Source: Burkholderia anthina (GTDB lineage Bacteria > Pseudomonadota > Gammaproteobacteria > Burkholderiales > Burkholderiaceae). From it: 64,000 nucleotides of DNA. How positions within the stretch are numbered: the first letter of the stretch is position 1; every line of letters starts with the position of its first letter. Made by a program: the position numbers and the translations under genes. The notes beneath the pieces were generated by a model. It was not told where the DNA came from and made no database searches. It saw only the letters and a list, made by a program, of their open reading frames with translations. Shown here piece after piece: positions 45,516-55,437 of this stretch. Location: positions 62,001 through 126,000 of the forward strand of contig NZ_CABVLY010000013.1 in NCBI RefSeq assembly GCF_902498995.1. Reading direction: 5' to 3'.

Positions 45516-46436
45516 TCAGGCCGCCGCCGGAACGCGCCGGCCTTCGCGGTCGCTGTATGCCGCCGTGTAGTCGATGAACGCCTTGACCTTCGCGGGCAGG
45601 AGCGCGCGGTTCGCGTACGCGAGCTTGATTTCCACGAACGCATCGACGAGATCGGCGTCTTCCAGCAACTGTACGAGCGCGCCCGACGCGAGTTCGGCAT
45701 CGACGAGCGTTTTCGGCACGACGCCGATGCCGAAGTCGTGCATCACCATTTCGCGGTTGAAGACGGGGCTGTTCGACGAGATGTCGAAGCGGAACGGCAC
45801 GGTGAGCGTGTTGCCGTCGACGCGGAACGACAGCGCGGGCCGGCGCAGCGACGGCGACAGCGGCACGAACGGATGATCGGCGAGTTCGGCCGGCGTTTCG
45901 GGGCGCGAGTGCGCGCGCAGGTAGGCAGGCGTCGCGACGAGCACCACCGGAATGCGTTCGATCAGCCGCACGATGGTCGTCTCGCTCGTCAGCATGTACG
46001 GCACGACGATGCCGATGTCGTAGCCTTCGCCGACGAGATCGACCGGGCGTTCGGTCAGCGTGACGTCGAGGCGCACCTTCGGATGCGCGACCTTGAAGCC
46101 GGCGATCAGCGGCACCAGCCGGTTCAGCGCGGCGGTCGTGTGCGAGACGAGGCGCAGCAGGCCCTCCGGCTCGCGCGTGTGCGACTGCGCTTGCGCCTCG
46201 AGCGAGTCGAGTTCGTCGAGCACGGCTGCGCAGCGCTCGTAGATCCGCTCGGCCGTTTCGGTCAGCGAGACCTGGCGCGTGGTCCGGTGCAGCAGGCGGC
46301 TGCCGAAGCGCGCTTCCAGATCCGCGACCGCCCGCGATACGACCGGCCGCGCGAGGCCGTGCATGTCGGCGGCGCGCGTGAAGCTGCGCATCTCGACCAC
46401 CGACCGGAAAATGCGCAGCTTGTCGATGTAGTCCAT
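45516..46436 (-). CDS. LysR-family transcriptional regulator
   Basis: This is a 306-residue LysR regulator. The helix-turn-helix (residues about 15-60, MRSFTRAADMHGLARPVVSR) is followed by the effector domain (about 90-300). The start at 46436 follows GAGACGGAC. It lies downstream of a divergent promoter region shared with the second MarR gene at 46540, which contains MarR-type box 3. It belongs to the large CrgA-like group often found next to pumps or oxidoreductases. Whether it controls the efflux operon or another gene cannot be told from sequence. Confidence 0.82.
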   Translation of the reverse strand: MDYIDKLRIFRSVVEMRSFTRAADMHGLARPVVSRAVADLEARFGSRLLHRTTRQVSLTETAERIYERCAAVLDELDSLEAQAQSHTREPEGLLRLVSHTTAALNRLVPLIAGFKVAHPKVRLDVTLTERPVDLVGEGYDIGIVVPYMLTSETTIVRLIERIPVVLVATPAYLRAHSRPETPAELADHPFVPLSPSLRRPALSFRVDGNTLTVPFRFDISSNSPVFNREMVMHDFGIGVVPKTLVDAELASGALVQLLEDADLVDAFVEIKLAYANRALLPAKVKAFIDYTAAYSDREGRRVPAAA

Positions 46437-46510
46437 GTCCGTCTCCTCGGGGCGATGACGGCGCGCCGAAGGCACGCGGCCGGCCGTTACGGCGGAGTGT
46501 ACATTGACTT

Positions 46511-46528
46511 TATGCATATGCACATATA
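46511..46528. promoter_or_regulatory. MarR-type box 3, between the LysR and second MarR genes
   Basis: TATGCATATGCACATATA contains the palindromic core TGCATATGCA. It lies 12 bp upstream of the MarR start at 46540 and 75 bp upstream of the divergent LysR start. Confidence 0.65.
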
Positions 46529-46539
46529 AATTGCGGATC

Positions 46540-46974
46540 ATGAACGATATCCAGATGGCCCAGGCCTGCAATTGCCTCGCGCTGCGTCAGGCGGCGCGCT
46601 TCGTCACGCAACTTTACGAGCGTCATCTGGCCCCGGTCGGCGTGACGCCCGCGCAGTTTTCGATCATGGCGAACCTGTCGCACCGGCCCGGCCTGGTGAT
46701 GAGCGAACTCGCCGATACGCTGGTGATGGATCGCACGACGCTGCTGCGCGCGCTGAAGCCGCTGCAGCGCGACGGCTTCGTCGCCGCGGCCGCGTCCGAG
46801 CATGATGCGCGCGCGCATGCGCTCAGCCTGACGAAGCTCGGCGAGCGCACGTACGCGCACGCGAAAGTCGCATGGCAGGCCGCACAGGACGAGTTCGACA
46901 CGCAGTTCGGCCGCGACCGCGCCAAGGCATTGCGCGACGAGCTGTTCAGCCTGACGGCGATGCGCGACGCCTAG
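46540..46974 (+). CDS. Second MarR-family regulator
   Basis: This 144-residue MarR protein has the winged helix-turn-helix at about 35-110 (HLAPVGVTPAQFSIMANLSH, then DRTTLLRALKPL). It closely resembles the MarR at 44977-45414 in the same blocks (VTPxQ(F/Y)SI and RTxLLRALKPL). The ATG at 46540 begins after the box region; the longer frame from 46504 would run through the operator. Its TAG stop (46972-46974) touches the first base of the palindromic element. Given that its box also occurs at the pump operon, the two MarR proteins may share targets. Confidence 0.85.
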   Translation: MNDIQMAQACNCLALRQAARFVTQLYERHLAPVGVTPAQFSIMANLSHRPGLVMSELADTLVMDRTTLLRALKPLQRDGFVAAAASEHDARAHALSLTKLGERTYAHAKVAWQAAQDEFDTQFGRDRAKALRDELFSLTAMRDA

Positions 46975-47210
46975 GGCCTGTTCACGCTAATAACGGGCTT
47001 GCGCTGGCCCCCAGAAGGGCCGAGCGCAAGGAATGCGACGAAGCGAATACTCAACGTATTCGTGAGGAGCATGACGCCGCGATCGGCCCTTCTGGGGGCC
47101 AGCCCCACGAATGAATTTTCCCAAACAGGGGAACGTGCCTTTCCGCCCGTCCCCTTGGGGGGCGGACGGAAAGGCACGTTCGCAAGCCCGTTATTAGCGT
47201 GAACAGGCCC
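46974..47210. mobile_element. 237-bp nested palindromic element (MITE-like)
   Basis: The ends are perfect 30-bp inverted repeats (46974-47003 and 47181-47210, extendable by one base each side). Inside lie a 20-bp perfect inverted repeat (47003-47022 with 47084-47103) enclosing a 7-bp hairpin (CGAATAC at 47044 with GTATTCG at 47056), and a 15-bp hairpin (47131-47145 with 47167-47181). It encodes no transposase, which fits a non-autonomous element or a folded RNA. Short reading frames inside it are not convincing genes. It is inserted precisely at the end of the MarR gene and ends 64 bp before the aconitase X gene. Confidence 0.75.
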
Positions 47211-47274
47211 TCACGCGCACGGTAGTATTGCAAAAGCGATCCGGATCCACCGGACGAGACACGAGGAGCACCCC

Positions 47275-48522
47275 ATGCTGCAGTTGAGCGAGCGCGACGA
47301 GGCGATGTTGCGCGGCGCATTCGGCGACGGCGTCGCACGCGCGATGCGGATCGTCGCCCGCACGGCCGGCGTGATGTCGGCGCCGCATCTGATCGACATC
47401 ACGTCCGCGCATATCGACGGCTGTCTCTATCACGGCCGGACCAGCCTCGACTTCGTCGAGTATTTCGTCGACACGGGCGCGAAAGTCGCGGTGCCGACCA
47501 CCCTGAACGTCGGGTCGCTCGACCTGATCCATCCCGAGCTGTATCACGGCGACCGCACGATCCAGCGCGACGCGCAGCGCCTGATGGACGCGCACCTGCA
47601 GCTCGGCTGCGAATCGAGCTTCACGTGCGCGCCGTATCAGCTGAAGAACCGTCCGCGCCTGGGCGAGCAGATCGCGTGGGCCGAATCCAATGCGATCGTG
47701 TTCGCCAATTCGGTGCTTGGCGCGCGCACCAGCCGCTACGGCGACTTTCTCGATCTGGCCGCCGCGATCACCGGGCGCGCGCCGTACGCGGGCCTGCACG
47801 TCGAAGCGAATCGCGCCGCCCAAATCGTGTTCAATGCACCGGACTTCGGCAGCCGCCCGTCGCGCGACATCTATTTCGCGGCGCTCGGGTTGTTGATCGG
47901 CAGGATCGCCGGCGCGATCGTGCCCGCGATCGTCGGGCTGCCCGCGGACACCACCGAGGACGAACTCAAGGCGCTCGGCGCCGCCGCCGCATCGAGCGGC
48001 GCGGTCGCGCTGTTCCACGCGGTGGGCGTGACGCCGGAGGCGCCGACGCTCGATGCCGCGTTGCACGGGCGCGCCGCGCAGCGGAGCGTCGATGTCGCGC
48101 TGGCCGATCTCGACGAGATCCGCCGCACGCTGAACCACGGTGCCGACGGCGATGCGCTCGTCGCGGTCGCGCTCGGCACGCCGCATTTCTCGCTGGCCGA
48201 ATTCCGCACGCTCGACGCGCTGCTCGATCGATTCGACGGCAAGCCGACGTGCGATTTCTACGTGAACACGAGCCGCTTCATCCTGTGGGAGCTGGGCGAG
48301 CTCGGGCTCGCGGACAAGTTCGAGGCCCGCGGCGTTCAGATCGTCGTCGATACCTGCACGTACATCACGCCGGTGATGAAGCAGCTGTCGGGCCTGGTCA
48401 TGACCAACTCGGGGAAGTGGGCGTCGTATGCGCCCGCGAACATCGGCGTCACGGTGGCGTACGGCAGCATGCGCGAGTGCGTGCGCTCCGCGTTCGAAGG
48501 AAAGGTGCGATTCGATGACTGA
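47275..48522 (+). CDS. Aconitase X large (catalytic) subunit, probable cis-3-hydroxy-L-proline dehydratase
   Basis: This is a 415-residue member of the aconitase X catalytic family (formerly DUF521). Early blocks SAPHLIDITSAHIDGCLYHG (residues about 35-54) and CESSFTCAPYQL (about 116-127) hold candidate cluster and active-site cysteines, and VDTCTYITPVMKQLSG near 360 another. In bacteria the two-subunit form is reported to dehydrate cis-3-hydroxy-L-proline to a pyrroline carboxylate precursor. The small subunit gene overlaps its 3' end by 8 bp. The other hydroxyproline pathway genes are not in this window. Part of its upstream region is the palindromic element at 46974-47210. Confidence 0.88.
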   Translation: MLQLSERDEAMLRGAFGDGVARAMRIVARTAGVMSAPHLIDITSAHIDGCLYHGRTSLDFVEYFVDTGAKVAVPTTLNVGSLDLIHPELYHGDRTIQRDAQRLMDAHLQLGCESSFTCAPYQLKNRPRLGEQIAWAESNAIVFANSVLGARTSRYGDFLDLAAAITGRAPYAGLHVEANRAAQIVFNAPDFGSRPSRDIYFAALGLLIGRIAGAIVPAIVGLPADTTEDELKALGAAAASSGAVALFHAVGVTPEAPTLDAALHGRAAQRSVDVALADLDEIRRTLNHGADGDALVAVALGTPHFSLAEFRTLDALLDRFDGKPTCDFYVNTSRFILWELGELGLADKFEARGVQIVVDTCTYITPVMKQLSGLVMTNSGKWASYAPANIGVTVAYGSMRECVRSAFEGKVRFDD

Positions 48523-48964
48523 AACAAGGGCGGGGGGATTCGCGGGCGACACGCTCGTGCCGGGCAGCGCATGCGCGCGCACGCTCGTGCTCGACAAGCC
48601 GCTCAGCTTCTGGGGCGGCTACGATTCGGGCGCGGGGCGGATCGTCGATCGCGGGCATCCGCAGACGGGCGCGAGCCTCGCCGGCCGCATCATGGTGATG
48701 CCGCACGCGAAGGGCTCGAGTTCGAGCAGCAGCGTGCTGGCGGAAGCGGTGCGCAACGGCACGGGGCCGGTCGGGATCGTGCTGAAGGAGCGCGACCTGA
48801 TCATCTCGATCGGTGCGATCGTCGCGGCCGAGCTGTATGCGATCGCGGTGCCGGTGGTGTGCGTGACGGACGACGTGTATGACGCGATCGTTACCGCGAC
48901 CGGCGACGTGCGGATCGACGCAGACGACGGGGACGGCGGCGCGCGGATCGACATCGGCGACTGA
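48515..48964 (+). CDS. Aconitase X small (swivel) subunit
   Basis: This 149-residue protein is the swivel-domain subunit (DUF126 type) of two-part aconitase X. It shows LSFWGGYDSGAGRIVDRGHP (residues about 31-50) and MVMPHAKGSSSSSSVLAE (about 60-77), a Ser-rich loop typical of this subunit. It pairs with the large subunit encoded directly upstream, which it overlaps by 8 bp, consistent with one heteromeric enzyme. Confidence 0.88.
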   Translation: MTETRAGGFAGDTLVPGSACARTLVLDKPLSFWGGYDSGAGRIVDRGHPQTGASLAGRIMVMPHAKGSSSSSSVLAEAVRNGTGPVGIVLKERDLIISIGAIVAAELYAIAVPVVCVTDDVYDAIVTATGDVRIDADDGDGGARIDIGD

Positions 48965-48982
48965 TGCGTTGCGCGTGCCGGT

Positions 48983-49258
48983 TCAGATGAAGCGAATGTG
49001 CGGCGTCTCTTCCGGCGCGAGCGGCAGCGCGTTGCTTGCCGCAGTCATCTCGGGCTTAGCGCCCGGCTGATTGATCCGCCGGATTTCGGGCCAGACGATC
49101 ACGCCGAACACCGAACGCAGGATCGTGCCCAGCACCAAGAAGCCGATCGCGGTTCCGCCGAACCACGCGAACATGTCGAGCATCCCGTTCATGCTGCGGG
49201 CCAGCGCGGACATGATGCCGATGACGAACGCCACGGCGATCGGAACGCAGATCGTCAC
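48983..49258 (-). CDS. Small two-helix membrane protein coupled to the AraC gene
   Basis: This 91-residue protein starts at a GTG (49258) that overlaps the TGA of the AraC-type gene as GTGA. It has two hydrophobic segments (residues about 3-20, VTICVPIAVAFVIGIMSAL, and about 28-52, FAWFGGTAIGFLVLGTILRS) and a soluble C-terminal tail (PEIRRINQPGAKPEM onward). I do not recognise a family. Translational coupling to the regulator is the main evidence that it is real. It is convergent with the aconitase X genes (18 bp between stops). Confidence 0.55.
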   Translation of the reverse strand: MTICVPIAVAFVIGIMSALARSMNGMLDMFAWFGGTAIGFLVLGTILRSVFGVIVWPEIRRINQPGAKPEMTAASNALPLAPEETPHIRFI

Positions 49259-50322
49259 GATCCGACCGATTCGTGCGCGGTTCCCGTCGTCGCCTCCCGA
49301 TATGCGCTCGGCGTTTGCCCGGCCCACCTCCGGAACGCGCGCGTGAAATTCGCCGGGTCGGTGAATTGCAGCCGCTCGGCGATCGTCTTCAGGTCGAGAT
49401 CCGACGCCGAAAGCAATTGCTTCGCGTCGCGAAACCGTGCTTCGTCGAGCAGTTGCCGGTAGCTCGCCCCGGCTTCCTCGAGCCGGCGCCGCAGCGTGCG
49501 GGTCGACACGAGCAGCGCGTCGGCGAGCGCTTCCGGGCTCGAATAGTCGCCCGCGCTTTTCGCCAGTTCCGCGCGCACGCGCTCGACCAGGTCGCCTTCC
49601 TCCTGGCGAACCTGCGCATACTCGCGCTCGACCTGCACGAGCGCCTGCCGGTGCGCGACTTCGTCCGCGAGCGGCAGCGGCCAGTCGAGCACGTCGTGCG
49701 CGATCCACAGCGCGTTGGCCGCGCAGCCGAATTCGACCGGCGGCAACTGGCCGCGATAGCGCGCGAAATAGTCGGGTTGCGGCCACGTGAAACGCAGCGC
49801 GATCGGCGGCGCCGCGCGCCCGGACCATTGCGAGATGTTCTGCGCGAGCCCCGTCAGCACGAACTCGAACATCACGTGGTGCTGCAGCACGGGGCTCGCC
49901 TGCACGCCGTGCAGTTCGAGGGTCGCGCCGCGCGCGTCCTCCGCATAGGTCAGACGATATTGGCGGTTGCGCATCCGGAAGTAGCGTTGCGTGACGACCA
50001 GCGCTTCGCGGATGTCCCGCGCGGTCAGCGTCGCATAGCCGAGAAAGCCGTGCACCGTCGGCTTCAGCAGCAGCCCGAACGCGAGCCCGATGCCGGCGTC
50101 GCCGCCGATCTCGATCGCGTTGAGCACGAGCCGCCCCCATTGCGACGGCGCGACGCGCGCATCCGGTTCGGCCAGCACCGCGTCGCGCAGCCCGGTGCCG
50201 GCGCGTACCGCGGCCAGATCGACGCCGCGCGCGGCCAGCGCCTGCAGGAGCAGGCGCGTATAGGCGACCGGAATCGTCGGCCGGCGCAGCCCGAGGTGGT
50301 CCTTGCGTGGCGGGGAGGTCAT
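49255..50322 (-). CDS. AraC-family regulator with N-terminal arabinose-binding-type domain
   Basis: This 355-residue protein has an N-terminal ligand domain of the AraC 'arabinose-binding' group (residues about 25-210, with LKPTVHGFLGYATLTARDIR) and a C-terminal AraC helix-turn-helix pair (about 250-350: LADALLVSTRTLRRRLEE and LKTIAERLQFTDPANFTRAF). Members of this group (OruR/ArgR-like) often regulate amino acid or fatty acid use. It is divergent from the FadH gene (104 bp between starts), so fadH is the obvious candidate target. The start at 50322 lacks a strong ribosome-binding site; the ATG at 50349 is an alternative. Confidence 0.85.
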   Translation of the reverse strand: MTSPPRKDHLGLRRPTIPVAYTRLLLQALAARGVDLAAVRAGTGLRDAVLAEPDARVAPSQWGRLVLNAIEIGGDAGIGLAFGLLLKPTVHGFLGYATLTARDIREALVVTQRYFRMRNRQYRLTYAEDARGATLELHGVQASPVLQHHVMFEFVLTGLAQNISQWSGRAAPPIALRFTWPQPDYFARYRGQLPPVEFGCAANALWIAHDVLDWPLPLADEVAHRQALVQVEREYAQVRQEEGDLVERVRAELAKSAGDYSSPEALADALLVSTRTLRRRLEEAGASYRQLLDEARFRDAKQLLSASDLDLKTIAERLQFTDPANFTRAFRRWAGQTPSAYREATTGTAHESVGS

Positions 50323-50398
50323 GTCGTTTTGGCCGGAAATGACAAGCATTATGGCTGTTTGCCCCCTCACGTTCAAGGCGGCGCGCGGCCTACGATGA

Positions 50399-52459
<2,061 letters not shown>

Positions 52460-52463
52460 CGGG

Positions 52464-52493
52464 CGTGGCTTCGGGCATCGGCACGAAGCCACG
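52464..52493 (+). terminator. Stem-loop after fadH, possible terminator
   Basis: CGTGGCTTCG (52464-52473) and CGAAGCCACG (52484-52493) form a perfect 10-bp stem 5 bp after the fadH stop. There is no T-run behind it, so it may act with Rho or only stabilise the transcript. Confidence 0.45.
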
Positions 52494-52636
52494 TTGCGCG
52501 GCGATAGCTTGCGTGCGCCACGCTTCGCGACTGTCATGCCGATGTCTCGGCATTGCGGTGCGGCCGGCAGAACGGAAGGGGGCTCCCGCGTCGCCGCGCA
52601 ACGTGGCGACGCGATCCCGCAGCCGGCCGGTGCGCG

Positions 52637-53041
52637 TCAGGCCGCTTCGGCCCGTTCTTTCTCTTCCGCTTCGAGCATCGCCTTGACGATCAGGTAGACG
52701 GCCGGCAGATCGTCGTCGTCGCGACGCCAGTCGACCGATTCCTCGACGTCCGCGGCCACCAGCCGGCTGTCGCGCAGCCGGATGAATGCATCGACGACCG
52801 TCGGATCGTTGCGGTTCAGGAAACCGGCGTTCGAGAACGCGAGTTCCTCGACGTTCAGCAGCGCCTGCCAGCTCATCGTACGGACGGCGGCCGGATGGGT
52901 GCGGCGTCGCAGGCCGAGCGCGCGCTGCGCGGGGCCGCCGACGACACGCTGCAGATCGACGACCGCCCGCTGCGCGGCGCGTTCGAAGTGGGCCGGGTTG
53001 AAGCCGGGTTGCTCGGGATCGAATGCGGATGACTGGAACAT
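52637..53041 (-). CDS. Protein of unknown function behind a LexA-type box
   Basis: This 134-residue soluble protein has no signal peptide or membrane helix. The first half is basic (AQRALGLRRRTHPAAVR); the second half is acidic and helical (VEESVDWRRDDDDLPAVYLI, then a charged AEEKERAEA tail). I do not recognise a family. The start at 53041 follows GTGAGGCGACC. A near-ideal LexA box lies 62-81 bp upstream of the start codon, so the gene may belong to the SOS response. It is alone on the minus strand between fadH and a LysR gene. Confidence 0.6.
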   Translation of the reverse strand: MFQSSAFDPEQPGFNPAHFERAAQRAVVDLQRVVGGPAQRALGLRRRTHPAAVRTMSWQALLNVEELAFSNAGFLNRNDPTVVDAFIRLRDSRLVAADVEESVDWRRDDDDLPAVYLIVKAMLEAEEKERAEAA

Positions 53042-53102
53042 GGTCGCCTCACAAAGGTCCGTCCGTCATGGATGACGGAATTCGGGTCAAATGGTGCAAA
53101 AG

Positions 53103-53122
53103 CACTGTAAATATATACAGTG
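53103..53122 (-). promoter_or_regulatory. LexA-type SOS box
   Basis: CACTGTAAATATATACAGTG has CTGT-N8-ACAG with an A/T-only spacer and perfect 7-bp arms (CACTGTA with TACAGTG), the classic LexA operator form used in beta- and gamma-proteobacteria. It lies upstream of the gene at 52637-53041 and would cover its core promoter. LexA binding is inferred. Confidence 0.72.
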
Positions 53123-53216
53123 TTCGCGGCGGTTTCAAGTCCCGAGTGAACGTGTTTGTGCGGCGACCGGTTTCGGACGGTTGGCGACGCGCAGTCGCGT
53201 CCGTCCGGCGGGTGAT

Positions 53217-54110
53217 TCATACCGACGCGGCGATCGTCTCCCGCAGCCATCGATGGGCCGGATCGCGATGCACGCGCTCGTGCCACAGCATCGACATTTC
53301 GTAGCCGGGGACTTCGACCGGCGTATCGACCACGCGCAACGCGGGCGTGTTGCGCACCAGCCGCTCGGGCAGCATCGCGACGAGGTCGGTGGTGGCGACG
53401 GCCGATAGCACGAACAGGAAATGCGGAACCGACAGCACGACACGTCGTGCGGCGCCCGCTTTCGCGAGCGCTTCGTCCGTCACGCCGAAGAAGCCGCCGC
53501 CGTCGGGCGACACGATCACGTGTTCCAGCCCGCCGAACTGCGCGAGTGTGGGGCGCCGCTTCAGCTTCGGATGACCTGCGCGGCCGACGAGCACGTATCG
53601 CTCCGTGAACAGCGGCAGGCGCCGCATTCCTTCCGGCGATCCTTCGGTCGTATGGAACGCGAGGTCGATCCCGTTTCGTTCCGCGTCCTGCTCGATGCGC
53701 GGCGGCACGAGTTCGACCACGGCGAGCCGCGTCTCCGGTGCAGCCGAACGCAACGTATTCAGCGCGGGCAGGACGATCGTCGATTCGCCATAGTCGGTCG
53801 CGGCTACGCGCCACGTGTTCGTCGCGGTCGCCGGATCGAACGGCGTAGCCGTCAGCACCGCGCGTTCGATCGCGTCGAGCGCATCCCGTAGCGGCTCGCG
53901 CAGCGTTTCCGCGCGCGCGGTCGGCCGCATGCCACGCGGCCCCGGCAGCAGCAACGGGTCGCCGAACAGGTCGCGCAGCTTCTGCAACTGCACGCTCACC
54001 GACGGCTGCGACATGTTCAGTTTTTCGGCCGCCCGCGTGACGTTGTGCTCCGCGAGCAGCACGTCCAGCGTGACCAGCAGGTTCAGGTCCAGCCGTCTGA
54101 GATTGTTCAT
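53217..54110 (-). CDS. LysR-family regulator of the NodD/NahR-like group
   Basis: This is a 297-residue LysR regulator. The helix-turn-helix (residues about 8-60, LDVLLAEHNVTRAAEKLNMS, then QPSVSVQLQKL) is followed by the effector domain (about 85-290). It starts 86 bp from the divergent quinone reductase gene. The region between them contains TGGAA (54120) and TTCCA (54139) arms around a LysR-type spacing. It probably controls the reductase in response to an aromatic or quinone-like compound; the ligand is unknown. Confidence 0.85.
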   Translation of the reverse strand: MNNLRRLDLNLLVTLDVLLAEHNVTRAAEKLNMSQPSVSVQLQKLRDLFGDPLLLPGPRGMRPTARAETLREPLRDALDAIERAVLTATPFDPATATNTWRVAATDYGESTIVLPALNTLRSAAPETRLAVVELVPPRIEQDAERNGIDLAFHTTEGSPEGMRRLPLFTERYVLVGRAGHPKLKRRPTLAQFGGLEHVIVSPDGGGFFGVTDEALAKAGAARRVVLSVPHFLFVLSAVATTDLVAMLPERLVRNTPALRVVDTPVEVPGYEMSMLWHERVHRDPAHRWLRETIAASV

Positions 54111-54111
54111 C

Positions 54112-54153
54112 GCTATACCTGGAATATCCGGAATTCATTTCCAATATACCTTC
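54112..54153. promoter_or_regulatory. Possible LysR binding region between lysR and the quinone reductase gene
   Basis: TGGAA (54120-54124) and TTCCA (54139-54143) are inverted around 14 bp and are each flanked by TATACC-like bases (TATACC at 54114, ATATACC at 54144). This is compatible with a LysR T-N11-A type site, but I rate it only as a candidate. Confidence 0.35.
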
Positions 54154-54196
54154 GGCAACGGCATCCTGCAGTCATTCAATCAACGGAGCTGTGAAC

Positions 54197-54982
54197 ATGA
54201 ACGTGCTGATCGTCTATGCCCATCCCGAACCGCGCTCGCTGAACGGTGCGCTGCGGGACTTTGCGGTCGAACATCTGGAAGCGGCGGGCCATGCCGTGCA
54301 GGTCACCGATCTATACGCGATGAACTGGAAGGCCGCATTCGATGCGAACGACGTGACCGACCGCGCGCCCGATGCGCGCTTCGATCCGGCGCTCGATTCG
54401 AAGCATGCGTTCGAGACGGGCACGCAGCGCGACGACATCGCGCGCGAGCAGGACAAGCTGAAGTGGGCCGACGCGGTGATCCTGCAGTTTCCGCTGTGGT
54501 GGTTCTCGATGCCGGCGATCATGAAGGGCTGGGTCGAGCGTGTGTATGCGTACGGTTTTGCGTACGGCGTCGGCGTGCATTCCGACCGGCACTGGGGCGA
54601 TCGTTACGGCGAAGGTTCGTTCGCGGGCAAGCGCGCGATGGTGATCGTCACGACGGGCGGGTGGGAATCGCACTACAGCGCGCGCGGCATCAACGGGCCG
54701 ATCGACGACGTGTTGTTCCCGATCCAGCACGGCATCTTGTATTACCCGGGATTCGACGTGTTGCCGCCGTTCGTGATCTACCGGACGGGAAGGATGGACG
54801 ACGTGCGTTTCGACGAAACGCGTGCGGCGCTCGGCAAGCGTCTCGACGCGCTGTGGACTGCGCAACCGATCCCGTTCCGGCGGCAGAATGCAGGCGACTA
54901 CGAGATTCCGGCGCTGACGCTGAAGACGGAGATCGCGCCGGAGAAGGTGGGGTTTGCGGCGCATCTGGCGCACGGGCAGTGA
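54197..54982 (+). CDS. NAD(P)H:quinone oxidoreductase, flavodoxin-fold
   Basis: This 261-residue flavoprotein begins NVLIVYAHPEPRSLNGALRD, the FMN/FAD phosphate-binding start of the NQO1/MdaB-like Flavodoxin_2 family, and continues with LQFPLWWFSMPAIMKGWVER near residue 95 (cofactor and quinone site). It should reduce quinones by two electrons, protecting against redox cycling. It is longer than MdaB (about 190) and nearer to the NQO1 type. The ATG at 54197 sits eight bases after GGAG; the GTG at 54191 is less well spaced. A divergent LysR lies next to it. Confidence 0.85.
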   Translation: MNVLIVYAHPEPRSLNGALRDFAVEHLEAAGHAVQVTDLYAMNWKAAFDANDVTDRAPDARFDPALDSKHAFETGTQRDDIAREQDKLKWADAVILQFPLWWFSMPAIMKGWVERVYAYGFAYGVGVHSDRHWGDRYGEGSFAGKRAMVIVTTGGWESHYSARGINGPIDDVLFPIQHGILYYPGFDVLPPFVIYRTGRMDDVRFDETRAALGKRLDALWTAQPIPFRRQNAGDYEIPALTLKTEIAPEKVGFAAHLAHGQ

Positions 54983-55020
54983 TCGTCGCCGCTTCATCGT
55001 GATGCGAGGGGCTGCAAACG

Positions 55021-55059
55021 ACACGGGCGGCAGGCGAGAACATCACCTGCCGCCCGTGT
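55021..55059. terminator. Bidirectional terminator between the quinone reductase and catC genes
   Basis: ACACGGGCGGCAGG (55021-55034) and CCTGCCGCCCGTGT (55046-55059) form a perfect 14-bp stem between two convergent genes. CGTTT lies on both sides when read outward. It probably ends transcription from both directions. Confidence 0.72.
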
Positions 55060-55103
55060 CGCGTTTCTCGCGGCCGTTCGGTAACGGCGCGCTTCATTTT
55101 CAC

Positions 55104-55394
55104 TTACCGGTCATCCTCCCGCACCGAGGACGGATGCCGGCACAGCGCCCGCACTTCCATCTCCATATACGGAAACAACGGCAGCTGGCTCAGCAGATCA
55201 TGCAACTGCTGCACGCTCTCGACATCGAAGATACTGACGTTCGCATACTGCCCCGCGATCCGCCACAGATGTCGCCAGACGCCTTCGTTCATCAGCCGCT
55301 GGCACATCGCCTTTTCTTCGGCCTTCAGCGTGGCCGCCTTGACCGGATCCATGTCCGTCGGCAGACGGACGGTCATTTCCACATGAAACAGCAT
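55104..55394 (-). CDS. catC: Muconolactone isomerase
   Basis: This 96-residue cytosolic enzyme is the third step of the catechol branch: it converts muconolactone to 3-oxoadipate enol-lactone. LFHVEMTVRLPTDMDPVKA at the N-terminus and the catalytic-region Glu in LKAEEKAMCQRLMNEGVW are typical of CatC. The length is exactly that of the family (about 96). It is the last gene of catBAC, 43 bp after catA, and is followed by a strong stem-loop at 55021-55059. Confidence 0.95.
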   Translation of the reverse strand: MLFHVEMTVRLPTDMDPVKAATLKAEEKAMCQRLMNEGVWRHLWRIAGQYANVSIFDVESVQQLHDLLSQLPLFPYMEMEVRALCRHPSSVREDDR

Positions 55395-55437
55395 CCTGCA
55401 CTCCTTGCGTTGTCGATTCGTCGAACGGGACGGCCGC

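Noticed and set aside
46971..47202. Reading frames of 67-68 residues on both strands inside the palindromic element
   Set aside because: They run through inverted repeats with no ribosome-binding site; the open frames follow from the palindromic base composition.
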